In this document: in pieces, positions 25,032 to 33,775 of the stretch
Layout: each line of letters starts with the position of its first letter
Position numbering within the stretch: the first letter of the stretch is position 1
NCBI GenBank assembly: GCA_964510785.1
Contig: CAZECM010000003.1
Span: forward strand, 22,118-86,117
DNA length: 64,000 nt
Reading direction: 5' to 3'
DNA from: JAAYZM01 sp964510785
GTDB taxonomy: Bacteria; Actinomycetota; Actinomycetes; Actinomycetales; Cellulomonadaceae
Made by a program: the position numbers and the translations under genes
The notes under the pieces: model-generated
Database searches by the model: none
The model's input: only the letters and a program-made list of their open reading frames with translations
What the model was told of the DNA's origin: nothing

Positions 25032-26129
25032 CTATCGAGCGACGACGGCGGGCTCCGGCGCCGCGGTCTCCGCGCGCTCCACCGTCGAGACGAACGGTGA
25101 CGTCGCGGCGCGCACGAGTGCGCTGTAGTCGAGCCGGAAGGTGAGCTCCTCGCCGACGGCGACGTGGTGGTCGCCGACGTCGAGCACCACGTGGTCGCTG
25201 CTCGCGCCGAGGAACGTGATGCCCTCGGCCGGGAAGAGGCCCGCGGGGTCCACGTCCTGGTGCCCCAGCGCCACGAGGACCTGGCGCGTGGTGCCGCGCC
25301 CGCTGCGGGCCGCTGCGACTCCGAAGGCTCCCTGGGCGATCGTGCCCCACGGCTGCGTCGGCTTGACCTTCGCCTCGATCACCTCGGCCACGAGCGTGAA
25401 CGCGTCGGTGCGCAGCCCGTCGACGACGCGCCGGTGCAGCGGCTCGGTGCCGAGCAGGATCGACTCGCCGAGGCGCAGCTCATCGATGCGCCCGACGTCG
25501 TCAGTCGTGAGTGCCCAGTCGAGGTTGGCGGAGTTGCCGCCGGAGACGATCGAGAGCGTGCGGCCGCCCGCGGTCTCGACCTGCCGGACGAGCGTGGACA
25601 GCTCGTCCATCGCCCGTTGGTCGGGAACCACCCCGCTCTGGCAGGCGAGGTTGGTGCCGAGACCGGCGAGCCGAAGCCCGGCGAGGCGGTCGACCGCGAG
25701 GGCCGCGTCGAGGACGTCGCCGACGGCGATTCCCTCGCGCAGATCGCCCAGCTCCACCATGAGGACGACGTCGTGGTGGATTCCCTGTCGCAGTGCTGCC
25801 GCAGAGAGTGCCTCGAGGACGACCTCTTCGGTGTTGAGGCTCACGTTCGCGATGCGTGTGACGCGGTCGACCTGGCTCAGCATGGGCGACCGGATCAGGG
25901 TGAGCGACGTGGTGACACCTGCTGTCCGCAGTCCCACCAGGTTCTCGGTGCGCGAGTCGCCGAGCCCCGTCACGCCGCCGCTCAGCATCGCCGCGGCCAC
26001 CCCGGGCGAGCCGAGCGTCGCCTTCGTGACTCCCGTGACGCGGATGCCCCGCGGAGCCAGCAGGTCGACGAGCGTCCCGGCGTTGTGGGCGATCGCGTCG
26101 AGGTCGATCTCCAGCCGGGGGGCCGTCAC
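25032..26129 (-). CDS. Alanine/ornithine racemase-family PLP enzyme
   Basis: A 365-residue fold-type III PLP protein. The N-terminal barrel begins LEIDLDAIAHNAGTLVDLL and contains the PLP lysine K36 in VTKATLG; the GGNSANL segment fits the phosphate-binding loop; a C-terminal beta domain follows. It resembles the alanine/ornithine racemase-like group rather than biosynthetic Alr. It overlaps the DUF1611 gene by four bases. Since DUF1611 proteins include the D-glutamate-related DgcN, the pair may process a D-amino acid or an N-acyl amino acid; the substrate is unknown. Confidence 0.82.
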   Translation of the reverse strand: MTAPRLEIDLDAIAHNAGTLVDLLAPRGIRVTGVTKATLGSPGVAAAMLSGGVTGLGDSRTENLVGLRTAGVTTSLTLIRSPMLSQVDRVTRIANVSLNTEEVVLEALSAAALRQGIHHDVVLMVELGDLREGIAVGDVLDAALAVDRLAGLRLAGLGTNLACQSGVVPDQRAMDELSTLVRQVETAGGRTLSIVSGGNSANLDWALTTDDVGRIDELRLGESILLGTEPLHRRVVDGLRTDAFTLVAEVIEAKVKPTQPWGTIAQGAFGVAAARSGRGTTRQVLVALGHQDVDPAGLFPAEGITFLGASSDHVVLDVGDHHVAVGEELTFRLDYSALVRAATSPFVSTVERAETAAPEPAVVAR

Positions 26130-27247
26130 GACGTGCGCGAGACCAACGTCGCGTCGAGCGCCGGGAAGGCGGCGAGCACCATGTCGACGAGGTTCTTGAT
26201 CGGGCGCGTGAGCGGATCGGTCGCCGGGATGCCGAGCTCGAGCTCGTGGGCGTCGATCTCTGCCCCGATCTCGTCGTCGGACAGGTTCTCGTGGTTGATC
26301 GTGACGCCGATGACCCTCGTGTCCGCGAACGCCTCGATGAGGGCGATCTCGCTCGCTGCGGTGGGCATGGCGACCATCGGGAAGTCACCGAGCACGACGC
26401 GCCCGGGCGCATGCTGCACGATGACGCCGGCGGGCCGGCTGCCGCGCAGGATGTGGGCCGAGGTGAGGTAGGCAGGGTGGCTGAGCGCACCCTGCCCCTC
26501 GACCACGATGAGGTCGGGGTCCTCGCCCTCGAACGCGGCCACGACCTGGGCCTCGACCTCGCCGGAGCAGAACTGGGGCACCAGCGCGTCGAGCGCGACG
26601 GCGTACTTCTCGCCCTGCATGAGCGCCGTCTGGCCCGTGCCGACCATGACGGTCTTGATGCCGCGGGCGTTGAGCGCCTCGACGAGCAGGGTCGACGTCG
26701 TGCGCTTGCCGATCGCCCCGTCGGTACCGAGCACGGCGATGCGCGGGCACGTGACGTCGAAGATCCGACCGGAGAACAGGTGCAGGTCCTTCTTCTCGCG
26801 CGGCTTGCGCACGTCGGTGATCGTCACCCCGGCGAGAAGGCTCGCGGCCACGAACTCGACGTCGTCGTTGAGGAACTCGTGCAGACCGTTGACGATGTGC
26901 ATACCGCGGGCGATGCCGTCCAGCAGCACCACACGCTGGGCGCCGGACAGCAGCCCGTCGGCCGGCGCGAGCCCGCAGATCAAGTAGTCGGGCACCCGTC
27001 CCGCGTGAGCGATGGCCTCGGCAAGGTTGTCGAGGACCGGGATGCCGTTGGCTGCGCCGCCGAGCACGATGCCGGCGTCCGCCCCGGCGTGGGTGCTGTC
27101 GAGGACGGCGAGGATCTCGTACTTGCCCGAATGGCGCACGAGGCCGTTGGCGGTCTTGCCGTCCTGCTCGCCGAACTGGCCCTCGCTGTAGACGATGGCG
27201 GTGCTTCCGGCGGGAAGCGAGGCGGTGATGGGGAACGTCGCAGACAT
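26126..27247 (-). CDS. DUF1611 (DgcN-like) domain protein
   Basis: A 373-residue protein with an N-terminal Rossmann-like domain (about 1-125) and a C-terminal P-loop domain with GTDGAIGKRT at 174-183, followed by ALMQGEKYAVALDALVPQF and VEGQGALSHPAY. This is the DUF1611 layout; DgcN, a member, is linked to D-glutamate N-acylation. ATG 27247 has GAGGAG as its ribosome-binding site, which lies within a strong hairpin. The gene is the first of a two-gene unit with the racemase. Confidence 0.82.
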   Translation of the reverse strand: MSATFPITASLPAGSTAIVYSEGQFGEQDGKTANGLVRHSGKYEILAVLDSTHAGADAGIVLGGAANGIPVLDNLAEAIAHAGRVPDYLICGLAPADGLLSGAQRVVLLDGIARGMHIVNGLHEFLNDDVEFVAASLLAGVTITDVRKPREKKDLHLFSGRIFDVTCPRIAVLGTDGAIGKRTTSTLLVEALNARGIKTVMVGTGQTALMQGEKYAVALDALVPQFCSGEVEAQVVAAFEGEDPDLIVVEGQGALSHPAYLTSAHILRGSRPAGVIVQHAPGRVVLGDFPMVAMPTAASEIALIEAFADTRVIGVTINHENLSDDEIGAEIDAHELELGIPATDPLTRPIKNLVDMVLAAFPALDATLVSRTS

Positions 27248-27251
27248 GGCA

Positions 27252-27275
27252 CTCCTCTGATGATGCTCAGAGGAG
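27252..27275 (-). promoter_or_regulatory. Hairpin masking the Shine-Dalgarno sequence of the DUF1611 gene
   Basis: CTCCTCTGA (27252-27260) and TCAGAGGAG (27267-27275) form a perfect 9-bp stem with a 6-nt loop. On the minus-strand mRNA the 3' arm is TCAGAGGAG, whose GAGGAG is the ribosome-binding site of the ATG at 27247, so the stem would hide it. A TAGTCT -10 candidate (27365-27360, minus strand) implies a leader of about 105 nt that could hold an alternative fold. Confidence 0.6.
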
Positions 27276-27368
27276 GCGACTGGATCGGGGCGGGGCGGTG
27301 ACGCCCGACGGCCAACGAGAGGTCTAGCACTGAGTGCCGGCAGTGTCGCCGGTGCCCTGAGACTACCA

Positions 27369-27410
27369 GTGGGCCCGATCGCGGCCTCGGGCTCCGGTGG
27401 TGGGCCCGAT
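27369..27410. repeat. Two direct repeats 31 bp apart
   Basis: GTGGGCCCGAT occurs at 27369-27379 and again at 27400-27410, exactly three helical turns apart, just upstream of the DUF1611 promoter candidate and before the divergent lipoprotein gene. They may be operator sites for a regulator not encoded nearby. Confidence 0.45.
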
Positions 27411-27456
27411 TGCCGCGTGTTACGTTCGCGCCACACCTGACTGGACGGTGATCGTC

Positions 27457-28071
27457 ATGGACAAGCTCAGGACGGGCGTCGCAGCCCTCGTCGTCGCCAC
27501 CCTCCTCGCAGCGGGATGCAGTGCGCAGGAGCCCGCGCCCACCACCGCTCCCGACACCACACCGGTCGACCCTTCGGTCACCGACACACCAGACGTCACC
27601 CCGGAGCCGACCGAGACGGACGACGCGAGCGAGCCCGAGGACGCTCCGAGCGTCGAGGGGCCGCTCGACGCGTTGCTCGCGGTCGAGCTCGCGCTGCAGG
27701 TGGCGGTCGGCGCTGCCGTCGTGGAGCTCGGCCGGGACACCGAGGGTGGCCGCGAGGTGTGGGAGGTCGGCGTCTTGCGTGACGACGGCACCGGGGTCGA
27801 GCTCTACCTCGACGTCGCGGACGGCACGGTCGTCAGGGAGCAGCCGCTCTCGCTCGACCCGGAGCAGCAGCAGGTGCCCGCGGTGACCGCCCAGGACGCG
27901 ATCGGGTTCGCGCTCGCGGCCGTCCCCGGCACTGTCGACGAGCTCGACCTCGGCACCGAGATGTCACGCGTGGTCTGGGAGGTCATCGTCGTGGCGGATG
28001 CCGGCGGGCGGTTCGAGCTCTACCTCGACGCCGAGAGCGGAGAAGTGCTCAAGCAGGAGCGCGACGACTGA
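27457..28071 (+). CDS. PepSY-domain lipoprotein
   Basis: A 204-residue exported lipoprotein. It has a signal peptide with lipobox AAGC (about 18-21), an acidic Pro/Thr linker (about 25-65) and two PepSY-like repeats: residues about 70-135, with WEVGVLRDDGTGVELYLDVADGTVV, and about 145-204, with WEVIVVADAGGRFELYLDAESGEVL. PepSY domains are thought to inhibit proteases or sense the envelope. It is divergent from the DUF1611 gene. Confidence 0.8.
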   Translation: MDKLRTGVAALVVATLLAAGCSAQEPAPTTAPDTTPVDPSVTDTPDVTPEPTETDDASEPEDAPSVEGPLDALLAVELALQVAVGAAVVELGRDTEGGREVWEVGVLRDDGTGVELYLDVADGTVVREQPLSLDPEQQQVPAVTAQDAIGFALAAVPGTVDELDLGTEMSRVVWEVIVVADAGGRFELYLDAESGEVLKQERDD

Positions 28072-28133
28072 GTGACCTGCGCGGCCGGGACACCTGCGTG
28101 AAGCCGAGGCGGTACCTCCGGGCGTAGCGCAAC

Positions 28134-29009
28134 TCAGCCGAGCTCCGCGAGCACCTCGCGCAGCCGAGCCGCGAACGCGAGCGGCTCGCCGGGCTGACCG
28201 AACTCGTCGCCGAGGAAGCCCCCGTGGTGGCTCGGGAACTCGGTGACCTCGACCCCGAGCGCCTCGGCGAGCGCGGCCGTCGTGCGCCACGTGAGCAGGC
28301 CGTGCGACTCGACGCCGGCGGCCACGACGATCCGGGTCGAGGCGGCCAGCAGCGCCTCGAGGTCGGGTTGGTACTCGACGACGGGCGCGGACCGGCCGGA
28401 CAGGAGCGGGTCGTCCCGCGAGCCGTCGTCGTCGGTCGGTAGGCCGAACGCCGCGGGGTCGGGTGGCTGTGCGCCGAACTCGGGGGTGAGCTCGCCCTGC
28501 CACGAGGTCTGGGCGATGAACATGGCCATGCCGGCGCCCCAGCCGTGCTCGTGGTAGGTCCGGGTCACGAGGGCGCTCGCGGCGAGGGCGTGCTCGGCGT
28601 CGGGCAGGAGCGCGACGAGCGGGGGCTCGTGGGCCACGAGGGTCACGACGTCCTGCGGATGTGCGGCGACGAGAGCCGAGGACGTGACGGCCCCGCCGCT
28701 CGACGCGAAGAGCTCGACGGGCCCGGCGCCCAGTGCGGTGATGAGCGCGTGGAGGTCCTCGGCCTGCTGCTCGGGGCGGTGGGCGGTCTCGCCGTCGTCG
28801 CGCGTGCTGCGGCCCAGACCGCGCGGGTCGTAGGTCACGACCGTGCGGTCGGGGAAGTGCGAGGCGAGCGTCGCGAACCCGTCGGCCGTCATCGGCTGGC
28901 CCACGAGCAGCAGCACGGGGCTCCCGTCCGCCGTCGGGAGCGGTCCGCGCACGTCGTAGACGATCGCGACGCCGGGCACCTCGAGGGTGCGGGTCTCGAG
29001 CGCCGTCAC
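28134..29009 (-). CDS. Alpha/beta hydrolase
   Basis: A 291-residue alpha/beta hydrolase. The oxyanion region LLLVGQPMTADGF, the strand VVTYDPRGLGRS, and the nucleophile elbow ASSGG with S104 are clear; the late His is likely in PSHHGGFLGDEF. The GTG at 29009 starts just after the stop codon of the upstream VOC gene, so the two are cotranscribed. Substrate unknown. Confidence 0.85.
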   Translation of the reverse strand: MTALETRTLEVPGVAIVYDVRGPLPTADGSPVLLLVGQPMTADGFATLASHFPDRTVVTYDPRGLGRSTRDDGETAHRPEQQAEDLHALITALGAGPVELFASSGGAVTSSALVAAHPQDVVTLVAHEPPLVALLPDAEHALAASALVTRTYHEHGWGAGMAMFIAQTSWQGELTPEFGAQPPDPAAFGLPTDDDGSRDDPLLSGRSAPVVEYQPDLEALLAASTRIVVAAGVESHGLLTWRTTAALAEALGVEVTEFPSHHGGFLGDEFGQPGEPLAFAARLREVLAELG

Positions 29010-29011
29010 GG

Positions 29012-29413
29012 CTACAGGTCCCTCGAGGAGAGCACGCAGAACTCGTTGCCCTCCGGGTCGGCGAAGACGTCCCAGCTCACGTCCTCGGACTGCCCGACGT
29101 CCACCCGGTGCGCTCCGAGCGAGACGATGCGCTCGATCTCGGCCTCGCGGTCGTCCTTCGTGTGCGGGGCGAGGTCGAGGTGCAGGCGGTTCTTGACCTG
29201 CTTGCCCTCCGGGACGGGCACGAAGACGAGCCCCGGCGGCACCTCGGCCCACGGCATCGACTGCAGCGTCTCGACGCTCGCGTGCTGCGGCACCGCCACG
29301 ACCTCCTCGTCGCTCTCGTAGATGATCTTCCAGTCGAGGACCTGGGCCCACCAGCGGGCCTGGGCCGCGATGTCGTGGCAGTCGACGACCACCGAGTACC
29401 AGCGAAGTGCCAT
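29012..29413 (-). CDS. VOC family protein (glyoxalase-like)
   Basis: A 133-residue glyoxalase/bleomycin-resistance fold: MALRWYSVVVDCHDIAAQARWWAQVLDW at the start, KNRLHLDLAPHTKDDREAEIERIVSLGA in the middle and WDVFADPEGNEFCVLSS at the end. These are the typical VOC metal/ligand segments. It precedes the hydrolase gene with a 2-nt gap. Confidence 0.85.
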   Translation of the reverse strand: MALRWYSVVVDCHDIAAQARWWAQVLDWKIIYESDEEVVAVPQHASVETLQSMPWAEVPPGLVFVPVPEGKQVKNRLHLDLAPHTKDDREAEIERIVSLGAHRVDVGQSEDVSWDVFADPEGNEFCVLSSRDL

Positions 29414-29554
29414 ACGAGCGATCGTGACATCCCCCGGGTTCGGGCGCCACAGGGGGAGCACCGCGATCCGGACGTCCGTGCCCGAAGGTCCCGTCCCACG
29501 GCGGTTACGCGCCGGTAACTTGAGGGCATCGGAGGCCCTACGGAGGGAAGCATC

Positions 29555-30370
29555 ATGAAGGTGGCAGGCAAGACCATCGCGGTGACCGGCGGCGGCAACG
29601 GCATCGGTCGTGAGCTCGTCCTCGGCATTCTCGCCCGCGGTGGGCGGGTCGCTGCGCTCGACCTGAGCGAGGAGGGGCTGAAGGAGACCGTCAAGCTCGC
29701 AGGTGCTGCGGCGGACCGGCTCTCGACGCACGTCGTCAACATCGCTGACCTGGACGCGGTCGAGGCGCTGCCGCTCGCGATCGTCGTGGCCCACGGCCAG
29801 GTGGACGGGCTCATCAACTGCGCGGGGATCATCCAGCCTTTCGTGCGCTTCGCCGAGCTCGAGCGCTCCGCGATCGAACGCGTGATGGACGTCAACTTCT
29901 GGGGCGTCGTCAACACGACGCAGACCTTCCTTCCCCACCTGCTGAAGCGGCCGGCCGCGCACATCGTCAACGTCTCGAGCATGGGTGGGTTCCTGCCCGT
30001 GCCCGGTCAGACCGTCTACGGCGCGTCGAAGGCGGCCGTCCGGCTGCTTACCGAAGGTCTCAACGCCGAGCTCACCGAGACTCCCGTGAGCGTCACGGTC
30101 GTGTTCCCGGGTGCGATCGCGACGAACATCACCACGAACTCGGGTATCGAGATGCCCGGCGGCAAGGACGTCGAGACGGCGAAGGCGGAGTCGAAGCACA
30201 AGACGACGCCGGCTCCCGAGGCGGCGCGCATCATCATCGACGCGATGGAGCGGGACGCCTACCGGGTCACCGTGGGCAAGGACGCGACGCTCATGGACCG
30301 GATGTCCCGGTGGATGCCGGTGCGTTCGGCCCGGATGATCTACAAGCAGATGAAGGACCTGCTGGGCTAG
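29555..30370 (+). CDS. Short-chain dehydrogenase/reductase
   Basis: A 271-residue classical SDR. The cofactor motif TGGGNGIG is at 11-18, the structural NCAG follows at about 88, and the catalytic Y155 and K159 lie in VYGASKAAV with the catalytic Ser in NVSSMGG. A ribosome-binding site GGAGGG lies before ATG 29555. The C-terminal tail with DRMSRWMPVRSARMIYKQM resembles SDRs acting on lipid-like substrates. Monocistronic, divergent from the VOC gene. Confidence 0.88.
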   Translation: MKVAGKTIAVTGGGNGIGRELVLGILARGGRVAALDLSEEGLKETVKLAGAAADRLSTHVVNIADLDAVEALPLAIVVAHGQVDGLINCAGIIQPFVRFAELERSAIERVMDVNFWGVVNTTQTFLPHLLKRPAAHIVNVSSMGGFLPVPGQTVYGASKAAVRLLTEGLNAELTETPVSVTVVFPGAIATNITTNSGIEMPGGKDVETAKAESKHKTTPAPEAARIIIDAMERDAYRVTVGKDATLMDRMSRWMPVRSARMIYKQMKDLLG

Positions 30371-30376
30371 GCGTCG

Positions 30377-31072
30377 TCAACCGACGGCGGTGAGGATCAC
30401 GCTGGTCAGCTCGTCGGGCTTGGTGAACTGCGGCCAGTGCCCGGTCGCGAGCCCGACGATCTCGACGTCGCGCATCTTCGCCGCCTCGGCCATGTAGGGG
30501 TGCCCGGAGTCGAGGAGCTCACGCAGCACGGTCACCGGCATGGAGCAGCACACGAGCGTGGTCGGCACGGTGTAGCGGCGCTCGTCCGAGAGGCGTTGCG
30601 GCTCGGTGCTCGCGCCGATCGGGTGCGGGATCGCGCGCTCGCGGAACGCCGCCCGGGCCTCGTCGTCGAGGTCCACGAGCTCGGCGTCGTCGAACGCGTC
30701 CCAGCTCGGCAGAGGCAGCTCCCCGTCGTCGGCCTCCCACTCGTCGCTGACGATGCCGCCGTCCCCGAGCGGGCCGGAGTCGACGTAGACCGCGCGCGCG
30801 ACCTTGTCGATGCGCGCGTCCGCCGCGCCGGAGACGACGGCCCCGCCCCCGGAGTGGCCGACGAGGGCGACCGGCCCGTCCGAGGCGTCGATCCGGGCGA
30901 CGACGGCGTCCACGTGGTCCCGCAGTCCGATCCCCGACCGGTCCGTGTCGCGGGACTCGAGCCCGGGCAGGGTCAGTGCCTCGACGTCGTGGCCCGCGGC
31001 GCGCAACCCCGGGACCACCTCGTCCCACGACGACGCGTCGAGCCAGAAACCGGGCACCAGGATGATGTTCAT
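30377..31072 (-). CDS. Alpha/beta hydrolase
   Basis: A 231-residue alpha/beta hydrolase with the N-terminal IILVPGFWLDASSWD, the nucleophile elbow GHSGG at 72-76 (S74) and the late His in GLATGHWPQFTKPDEL. It resembles the small salicylate-esterase-like hydrolases common in actinobacteria. TACGGT six nt before the ATG suggests a leaderless transcript. Convergent with the SDR gene, with 6 nt between the stops. Confidence 0.85.
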   Translation of the reverse strand: MNIILVPGFWLDASSWDEVVPGLRAAGHDVEALTLPGLESRDTDRSGIGLRDHVDAVVARIDASDGPVALVGHSGGGAVVSGAADARIDKVARAVYVDSGPLGDGGIVSDEWEADDGELPLPSWDAFDDAELVDLDDEARAAFRERAIPHPIGASTEPQRLSDERRYTVPTTLVCCSMPVTVLRELLDSGHPYMAEAAKMRDVEIVGLATGHWPQFTKPDELTSVILTAVG

Positions 31073-31197
31073 CCAGCCACCGTAGATCCCACCACCGACA
31101 AGCGCTCGCCAGCCGGCTTGAACTGAAGACGCGGCGGCGAGGTAGTCCGCTTGCTCTCGGTGAGCGGGCCGGGAGGCCTGAGCAGGGCATGGTCGAC

Positions 31198-31223
31198 TAC
31201 AGTTCCCGGTGTTCCACGTAGCA
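31198..31223 (+). promoter_or_regulatory. Promoter and half-operator of the LacI-type gene
   Basis: TACAGT (31198-31203) is a -10 candidate. Starting nine nt later, TTCCACGTAGCA (31212-31223) repeats the CCACGTAGCA half-site of the 26-bp palindrome before the binding-protein gene. This suggests weak autoregulation by the LacI-type protein through a half-site. Confidence 0.5.
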
Positions 31224-31234
31224 AGGAGGTCGCC

Positions 31235-32257
31235 GTGCCGGTCACGCAGGCAGACGTCGCTCGACTCGCGGGAGTCTCGCAGCGCACCGTCTCGAACGTC
31301 GTCAACAACTTCCCGTACGTGAGCGCGGAGGTGGCGACCAGAGTCAAGGACGCGATCGAGAGCCTCGGGTACACCCCGAGCCACGCGGCCCGGAGCCTGC
31401 GATCTGGCCGTTCGGGAGTGATCCAGCTCGTGATTCCCGAGCTCGACGTGCCCTACTTCGCCGAGCTCGCGCGTGGTGTGGTCAAGTTCGCCGAGGATGA
31501 CGGGTACGCCGTCATGGTTCGTCAGACGTTGGGAGAGCCTTCCCGCGAGCGCGACGCGCTCGAAGGTTCCGCTGCGGACTACGCGGAGGGCACGATCCTC
31601 AGCGCGGTTGCCCCTGTGGAGGAGCTGTTGCCTGCAACGCAGCGCCGCACGCCGGTCGTCCTTATCGGAGAGCGCTCCGGTCAGGGGCTCGTCGACCACA
31701 TTGGCATCGACGACGTCGAGGCTGCCCGGGTCGCCACCTCTCATCTCATCGGCCTCGGGCGCCGCCGGATCGCCTTCGTCGGCGCCGACCCGGTCGGGGA
31801 CCTTCGGATGGCTTCGATGCGGCTGAGGGGTTTTCGACAGGCCCACCTGGCCGCCGGGCTCGAGGTGGACGAGAGTCTCGTCGTCCGCACGGCGGCATAT
31901 CACCGTCGAGACGGGCATCGCGCCGTCGTCGACCTGCTCTCGAGACCCGAACCGCCCGATGCCCTGTTCTGCGCGACCGACCTCGTGGCTCTGGGTGCGC
32001 TGCGCGCGGCCCACGATTTCGGTGCTGCCGTGCCCGAAGATCTCGCGGTGGTCGGGTTCGACGGGCTCGAGGAGGGCGAGTTCGCCGTTCCTGCGCTCTC
32101 GACCGTCGCCCCCGACAAGCAGGCGATCGCGCGGCGTGCCGTGGCGAGGCTGATCGAGCTGATCTCGAGCCCAGCAGATCGTTCAGCCCTGGAGCCCAGC
32201 GACGTGCTCGTGCCCTTCGAGCTGCTCGTCCGTACCTCGACTGTCAGGGCTGGCTAG
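31235..32257 (+). CDS. LacI family transcriptional regulator
   Basis: A 340-residue regulator with an N-terminal HTH (VTQADVARLAGVSQRTVSNVVNN) and hinge (SHAARSLRSGRSG) in residues 1-60, then a periplasmic-binding-like ligand domain. The GTG at 31235 has AAGGAGG five nt upstream (31223-31229). It should bind the palindrome at 32288-32313 and control the following transporter and glycosidase genes. The inducer is presumably the sugar transported. Confidence 0.92.
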   Translation: MPVTQADVARLAGVSQRTVSNVVNNFPYVSAEVATRVKDAIESLGYTPSHAARSLRSGRSGVIQLVIPELDVPYFAELARGVVKFAEDDGYAVMVRQTLGEPSRERDALEGSAADYAEGTILSAVAPVEELLPATQRRTPVVLIGERSGQGLVDHIGIDDVEAARVATSHLIGLGRRRIAFVGADPVGDLRMASMRLRGFRQAHLAAGLEVDESLVVRTAAYHRRDGHRAVVDLLSRPEPPDALFCATDLVALGALRAAHDFGAAVPEDLAVVGFDGLEEGEFAVPALSTVAPDKQAIARRAVARLIELISSPADRSALEPSDVLVPFELLVRTSTVRAG

Positions 32258-32287
32258 AACTGCCACAGATCCTCTGCCCTGACCCTC

Positions 32288-32313
32288 TTGCCACGTAGCA
32301 TGCTACGTGGCAA
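32288..32313. promoter_or_regulatory. 26-bp perfect palindromic operator
   Basis: The half-site TTGCCACGTAGCA (32288-32300) is followed directly by its exact reverse complement (32301-32313), with no mismatch or spacer. It lies 40 nt before the ATG of the binding-protein gene and 30 nt after the LacI-type gene. This is the expected operator of that regulator. Confidence 0.85.
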
Positions 32314-32353
32314 CATGGGCACGCGAGATTCTTTCGAACCGAAGGAGATTCAC

Positions 32354-33748
32354 ATGGGAGTGAACAAGAAGCGGACGGCCATCGCCGCCGCCGCGGCCCT
32401 CGCCATCATGCTGGCGGGGTGTACGAACGGGTCGACGGCCACGCCGAACGAAGGAACCACGTCGTCCCAGGGAGAAACGAGCGGGGCCGCCGAGGCCGCG
32501 ACCGTCCGGGTCATGCTGTGGGGCAACGATGCCGACATCAGCTCGATCAAGGCGGCCGCCGAGGGCTTCTCTTCGGCGCACCCCGAGGTGACGGTCGAAT
32601 GGGAAACCGGAGACTGCGGCGTCGACTATGCGGCGTGCAAGACGCTCGTAGCGGGTGGCAACGTCCCTGACGTGTTCGTCATGGGCAGCTGGAACTACTT
32701 CGAGGCGGCACTCGACGGTGTGACTACCGATCTGACCGACCGTCTCGCCGCATCCGAGACCTCGGAGGACGACTTCACGTCCACCATCATCTCGGCGCTC
32801 AAGTCGCCCGACGGCGGTGCGCTGTACGGCCTACCGATGGGCTACAACGTCCAGTCGCTCTTCTACAACAAGGCCATGTTCGACGCGGCGGGGCTCGAGT
32901 ACCCGCCCGCCGATGGTTCTTACACCTATGACGATCTGAGGGACTGGTCTGCCAAGCTCACGCTCGACAGCTCGGGCCGCAACGCACAGTCTCCTGACTT
33001 CGACGCGGACAACATCGAGCAGTACGGGTACTTCAACTTCGCGGCGGCACCGATCGAACCGGGCTACGCACCCGTGCTCGCGGCCTTCGGCGGCGGAATC
33101 CTCGGGGGAGAGGCTCGCAACGTGTGCACTGCCGACTCGCAGGGCACGATCGATGGCTTCCAGTGGTTGCAGGACCTGATGTGGCAGGACCACTCGGCGA
33201 TCACGCCCCAGCTCCAACAGGAGGAGCCTGGCTATGCGCGGTGGGTCCGCGGCCAGGTCGCGATGCAGCAGGGCTCCCACGAGCAGGTCATCGCGGTCCA
33301 ACAGCAGAACCCTGAGCTGGACTACGACATCGCCGCGCTTCCCGCGGGGTCGGCCGGGAACGCCACTCTCGCCCAGATCCACGTGTGGGTCATGTCCGAG
33401 GCATCGACGGTCAAGGACGCCGCATGGGAGTTCCTCCACTACATGGCGACCGATGGTTCCGGCAACCAGATGGGACTCATCCCGGCGTTCCAGGACGTCG
33501 CTCTGGGCCCCGACTTTGCCCAGGCCGAAGGTGAGCCCGCGGGCCTCGTCCAGGCGCAGATCGAGCCGGCCGAGTGGGACCTCACGTTCACCAACGTGGA
33601 CCCCTCGGTCGTGTGGAGCGGCGTGGCGAGCCAGGACGGGATCGGGCCCGCTCTGGAGGACATCATCATGAACCGCGCGACGGCGTCCGAGGCGCTCAGC
33701 GGGATCTGCGCCGAACGCATCGAGCCGCTGCTCCAGGCGAGCAAGTGA
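32354..33748 (+). CDS. Extracellular sugar-binding lipoprotein (ABC transporter)
   Basis: A 464-residue solute-binding protein. Signal and lipobox LAGC end at C23, followed by a Gly/Ser/Thr linker and the family-1 binding fold with VRVMLWGNDADISSIKAAAEGF and an interior W-rich region. AAGGAG precedes the ATG at good spacing. It delivers a sugar or oligosaccharide to the two permeases downstream. The locus has no ATPase gene, so a shared MsiK-like ATPase elsewhere is presumably used. Confidence 0.9.
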   Translation: MGVNKKRTAIAAAAALAIMLAGCTNGSTATPNEGTTSSQGETSGAAEAATVRVMLWGNDADISSIKAAAEGFSSAHPEVTVEWETGDCGVDYAACKTLVAGGNVPDVFVMGSWNYFEAALDGVTTDLTDRLAASETSEDDFTSTIISALKSPDGGALYGLPMGYNVQSLFYNKAMFDAAGLEYPPADGSYTYDDLRDWSAKLTLDSSGRNAQSPDFDADNIEQYGYFNFAAAPIEPGYAPVLAAFGGGILGGEARNVCTADSQGTIDGFQWLQDLMWQDHSAITPQLQQEEPGYARWVRGQVAMQQGSHEQVIAVQQQNPELDYDIAALPAGSAGNATLAQIHVWVMSEASTVKDAAWEFLHYMATDGSGNQMGLIPAFQDVALGPDFAQAEGEPAGLVQAQIEPAEWDLTFTNVDPSVVWSGVASQDGIGPALEDIIMNRATASEALSGICAERIEPLLQASK

Positions 33749-33775
33749 TCCTCTGAGGTGGGAGGTAGCCGAGCG

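Noticed and set aside
24454..25350. N-terminal extension of the HelR frame.
   Set aside because: Family similarity starts at ATG 24453; the extension crosses the RAE and the divergent DUF6054 gene.
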